Shown: positions 7,354 through 9,079 of the stretch, piece after piece
How positions within the stretch are numbered: position 1 is the first letter of the stretch
Layout: every line of letters starts with the position of its first letter
Assembly: GCA_029864065.1 (NCBI GenBank)
Contig: JAOTUD010000067.1
Span: 1 to 9,079, forward strand
Length of the DNA stretch: 9,079 nucleotides
Source: Gammaproteobacteria bacterium
Lineage (GTDB): Bacteria; Pseudomonadota; Gammaproteobacteria; GCA-001735895
Direction: 5' to 3'
Notes under the pieces: generated by a model
Told to the model about the DNA's origin: nothing
What the model saw: only the letters and a program-made list of their open reading frames with translations
Database searches by the model: none
Made by a program: the position numbers and the translations under genes

Positions 7354-7380
7354 CGGCAGCATGACCGCGTAGGGCTGCCG
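7354..7380 (-). terminator. Hairpin downstream of the lipase gene, possible weak terminator
   Basis: On the minus strand, CGGCAGC and GCTGCCG form a 7-base-pair GC-rich stem around a 13-base loop, 28 bases after the lipase stop. The following bases (GTCTGCTTTATT) contain only a short T run, so termination may be partial or not the real function. A smaller hairpin (CCTGC/GCAGG, 7297-7311) lies further downstream, just before the operon promoter. Confidence 0.4.
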
Positions 7381-7408
7381 ATATCCTGACGGTTTAAATC
7401 ATCTGGGC

Positions 7409-9079
7409 TCAAGGTGATTGCAGCAACGTATTGTCGCTGATCGACACGACGGCACCGTCGTTTGCAACAAATGCCGCGGCAATAGACTGGATCTCCGCTC
7501 TGACCGCGGCATTGGTAGCGGCGCTGTTGAACGGGTCTGCCGCGGCACTTAACAATGAACCATGGTTGCCAACCACAAATTTCACGCTGTGGCGAAGATC
7601 GACACCTGGCCCCTGACTGGTATTGACCTGCGAAAGCCCCAGTAAACCGAGCAACGGCTCGGTCCCCGCGAGCGGCGCTGCTACGGTATTCGACGAATCG
7701 TTGCCATCGGGCACCCTATTTGGCACCACCAGGTCCGAAGGAGAACTATTGCCCCCGACCATTTCAAAAAACAATATGCCGGCACCCTTGGCTGCCAGCG
7801 AGGACGCGTGATTAACCGGGTCAGCCGAGTCGACCAACGCCTGGGCGGCGCCCAGGAAGGATTCGTAGTCGGCAGTCCCCTTCGAAACGCCGGCGGCCGC
7901 GAGTCCGGCGACGATTGACGGCGAAAAAGACGCCGAGCCATCCAGTATCTTCGGTATGCCGCCACCGCCAAATACAAAAACCGCATCCCTGACATCAGGC
8001 TCAAGCGCGGCAAACGGCGTGCCCACGATTGCACCCAGCGAATGGCCAACAAAATAGATTCGGTTAACATCGAAGCCGTTTGCACCCGCAGTAAGCGAAT
8101 TGGCCCTTATTGCGTAGGTCAATGCAAACAGATCGGATATAGACTGGCGCAGGTTATCGCGGGTATTCAGCAGGTTGGTTAAATTGACGAAATGTCGGCC
8201 GGAGCTGTCGGTAATGCCGTCCGGTGCCGCGAGCGTGATGTCTCCCGTAGTCGGATTCTGCGTAACCAAGTCAAGATCGAAAGTGCGTTCGGTACCACCA
8301 CCCAGGCCCTGGTAAAATTGGGATCCATCGGTTTCGTTGCCGGTCAGTCCATGCAAGGGCAAATCGATCGCCGCCACGGCGAAGCCGGCCAACGCAAAAG
8401 CGTCAGCAATCGCCAGCATCGTTGCCCTGTTGGTCGTAATGCCGTGCTGATATATCACTATCGGATAGGTTGACGGCTGGCCGGCCTTAGGCACGGAAAC
8501 CATCAGCGGTATGCTCTGGTTGCCGGTCGACGCTGGCGTCAATCGACCCGGAATGAGGCTGGTCAGGTCGTTGCCAGCCCCATCCTGCCAAAAAGAGGCC
8601 AGCGGCGATGGATCGTTCACCGAGGCCGCCGCCGCCAGGTAGTAAGGGACCGAGATGGTCCCAACGTAGATGTCGGCCAGTCCGAGCGGTGAATCCACAA
8701 GTCCGGTCGGTGCCGCTGCCAGGCTCGTCGGTGGCACCGATGACCGGGCCAGAAAGCGAACCTGGTTCAAGACATCGGTGATCGACTGGGTGGTGAACGA
8801 CCAACTCAGGATGATGTCATCGGCATCGACTCCGGCATCGAAGGTTTCCACCGCGCCTTCATTGAAGTTGACCAGCGCGCGCAGCGGATCGAGCGCAACC
8901 GCCTGGGCGTCGGTGAGTGCCGGAAACTGGCTGACACCCCCAACCTGCAGCGGGGTGGTCAGTTTGGCGAAGGTATAGGCGCCTGACACGCCCATCTGAT
9001 TACCGTCTGAACTTTTTAGACCATTGGTCACGACAACATAGTAACTGGACTTCGGATTCAGGGGCCTTAGCGGCTGGAT
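7409..9079 (-). CDS. Pla-1/cef-type (VolA-like) extracellular lipase, 5' end beyond the window
   Basis: The C-terminal 556 residues of a large serine esterase/lipase. The frame is open through the right edge: a GTG at 9029-9031 lies in frame, but 16 more codons upstream (IQPLRPLNPKSSYYVV) continue the domain, so the true start and any signal or lipoprotein peptide are off-window. In visible numbering, an N-terminal lipase domain (SSYYVVVTNGLKSSDG) leads to an alpha/beta-hydrolase fold with the oxyanion-loop motif QHGITTNR (about 211-218), nucleophile elbow GHSLG (345-349, Ser347), likely acid in SDLVVPN (Asp449), and likely base in GNHGSLL (His506). This family hydrolyses lipids or lysophospholipids at the cell surface or outside the cell; VolA of Vibrio is a surface lysophospholipase. 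It is separated from the left operon by a hairpin and a promoter, so it is probably a different transcription unit. Confidence 0.88.
   Translation of the reverse strand: MQPLRPLNPKSSYYVVVTNGLKSSDGNQMGVSGAYTFAKLTTPLQVGGVSQFPALTDAQAVALDPLRALVNFNEGAVETFDAGVDADDIILSWSFTTQSITDVLNQVRFLARSSVPPTSLAAAPTGLVDSPLGLADIYVGTISVPYYLAAAASVNDPSPLASFWQDGAGNDLTSLIPGRLTPASTGNQSIPLMVSVPKAGQPSTYPIVIYQHGITTNRATMLAIADAFALAGFAVAAIDLPLHGLTGNETDGSQFYQGLGGGTERTFDLDLVTQNPTTGDITLAAPDGITDSSGRHFVNLTNLLNTRDNLRQSISDLFALTYAIRANSLTAGANGFDVNRIYFVGHSLGAIVGTPFAALEPDVRDAVFVFGGGGIPKILDGSASFSPSIVAGLAAAGVSKGTADYESFLGAAQALVDSADPVNHASSLAAKGAGILFFEMVGGNSSPSDLVVPNRVPDGNDSSNTVAAPLAGTEPLLGLLGLSQVNTSQGPGVDLRHSVKFVVGNHGSLLSAAADPFNSAATNAAVRAEIQSIAAAFVANDGAVVSISDNTLLQSP

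Noticed and set aside
9029..9031. GTG as the start of the lipase
   Set aside because: The frame continues upstream to the window edge with sequence that fits the lipase N-terminal domain, so this codon is internal.
1..9079. CRISPR arrays, tRNA or rRNA genes, insertion sequences, attachment sites
   Set aside because: No spaced repeats, cloverleaf-like or rRNA-like sequence, transposase or terminal inverted repeats were seen. Coding genes fill the window except for 7179-7408.

Overview
The window is 9079 bases of fairly GC-rich DNA. Every gene I can support lies on the minus strand, so transcription runs right to left. Gene types (HDOD proteins, HlyD-type adaptors, an M50 protease/adaptor fusion, a Pla-1/cef-type lipase) and codon use point to a gammaproteobacterium, probably marine or environmental. 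That taxonomic guess is an inference, and I see no marker gene that would fix it.

Right part (7409-9079): the 3' portion of a large secreted serine lipase/esterase of the Pla-1/cef (VolA-like) type, whose start lies beyond the right edge. It is followed by a 230-base gap holding a candidate terminator hairpin, a sigma70-like promoter and a 15-base perfect palindrome over the predicted transcription start.

Left part (1-7178): one tight five-gene operon. In transcription order it encodes two HDOD-domain paralogues; a tandem GAF-like sensor fused through one membrane helix to a HlyD-type periplasmic adaptor; a PqqD-like/M50 site-2-protease/HlyD-like fusion; and a SecA-like ATPase that runs off the left edge. 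Gaps are 21 and 12 bases, and two junctions are 8-base overlaps, so the genes look cotranscribed and partly translationally coupled.

Reading the operon together: a SecA-type motor, a multi-pass intramembrane metalloprotease carrying a periplasmic adaptor domain, and a second adaptor wired to cytoplasmic sensor domains look like parts of one dedicated envelope export or maturation machine. The HDOD proteins would be signalling partners. No ABC ATPase, outer-membrane channel or obvious substrate is visible; these may lie left of the window. The combination, more than any single gene, is what deserves attention. Its function is inferred and not shown.
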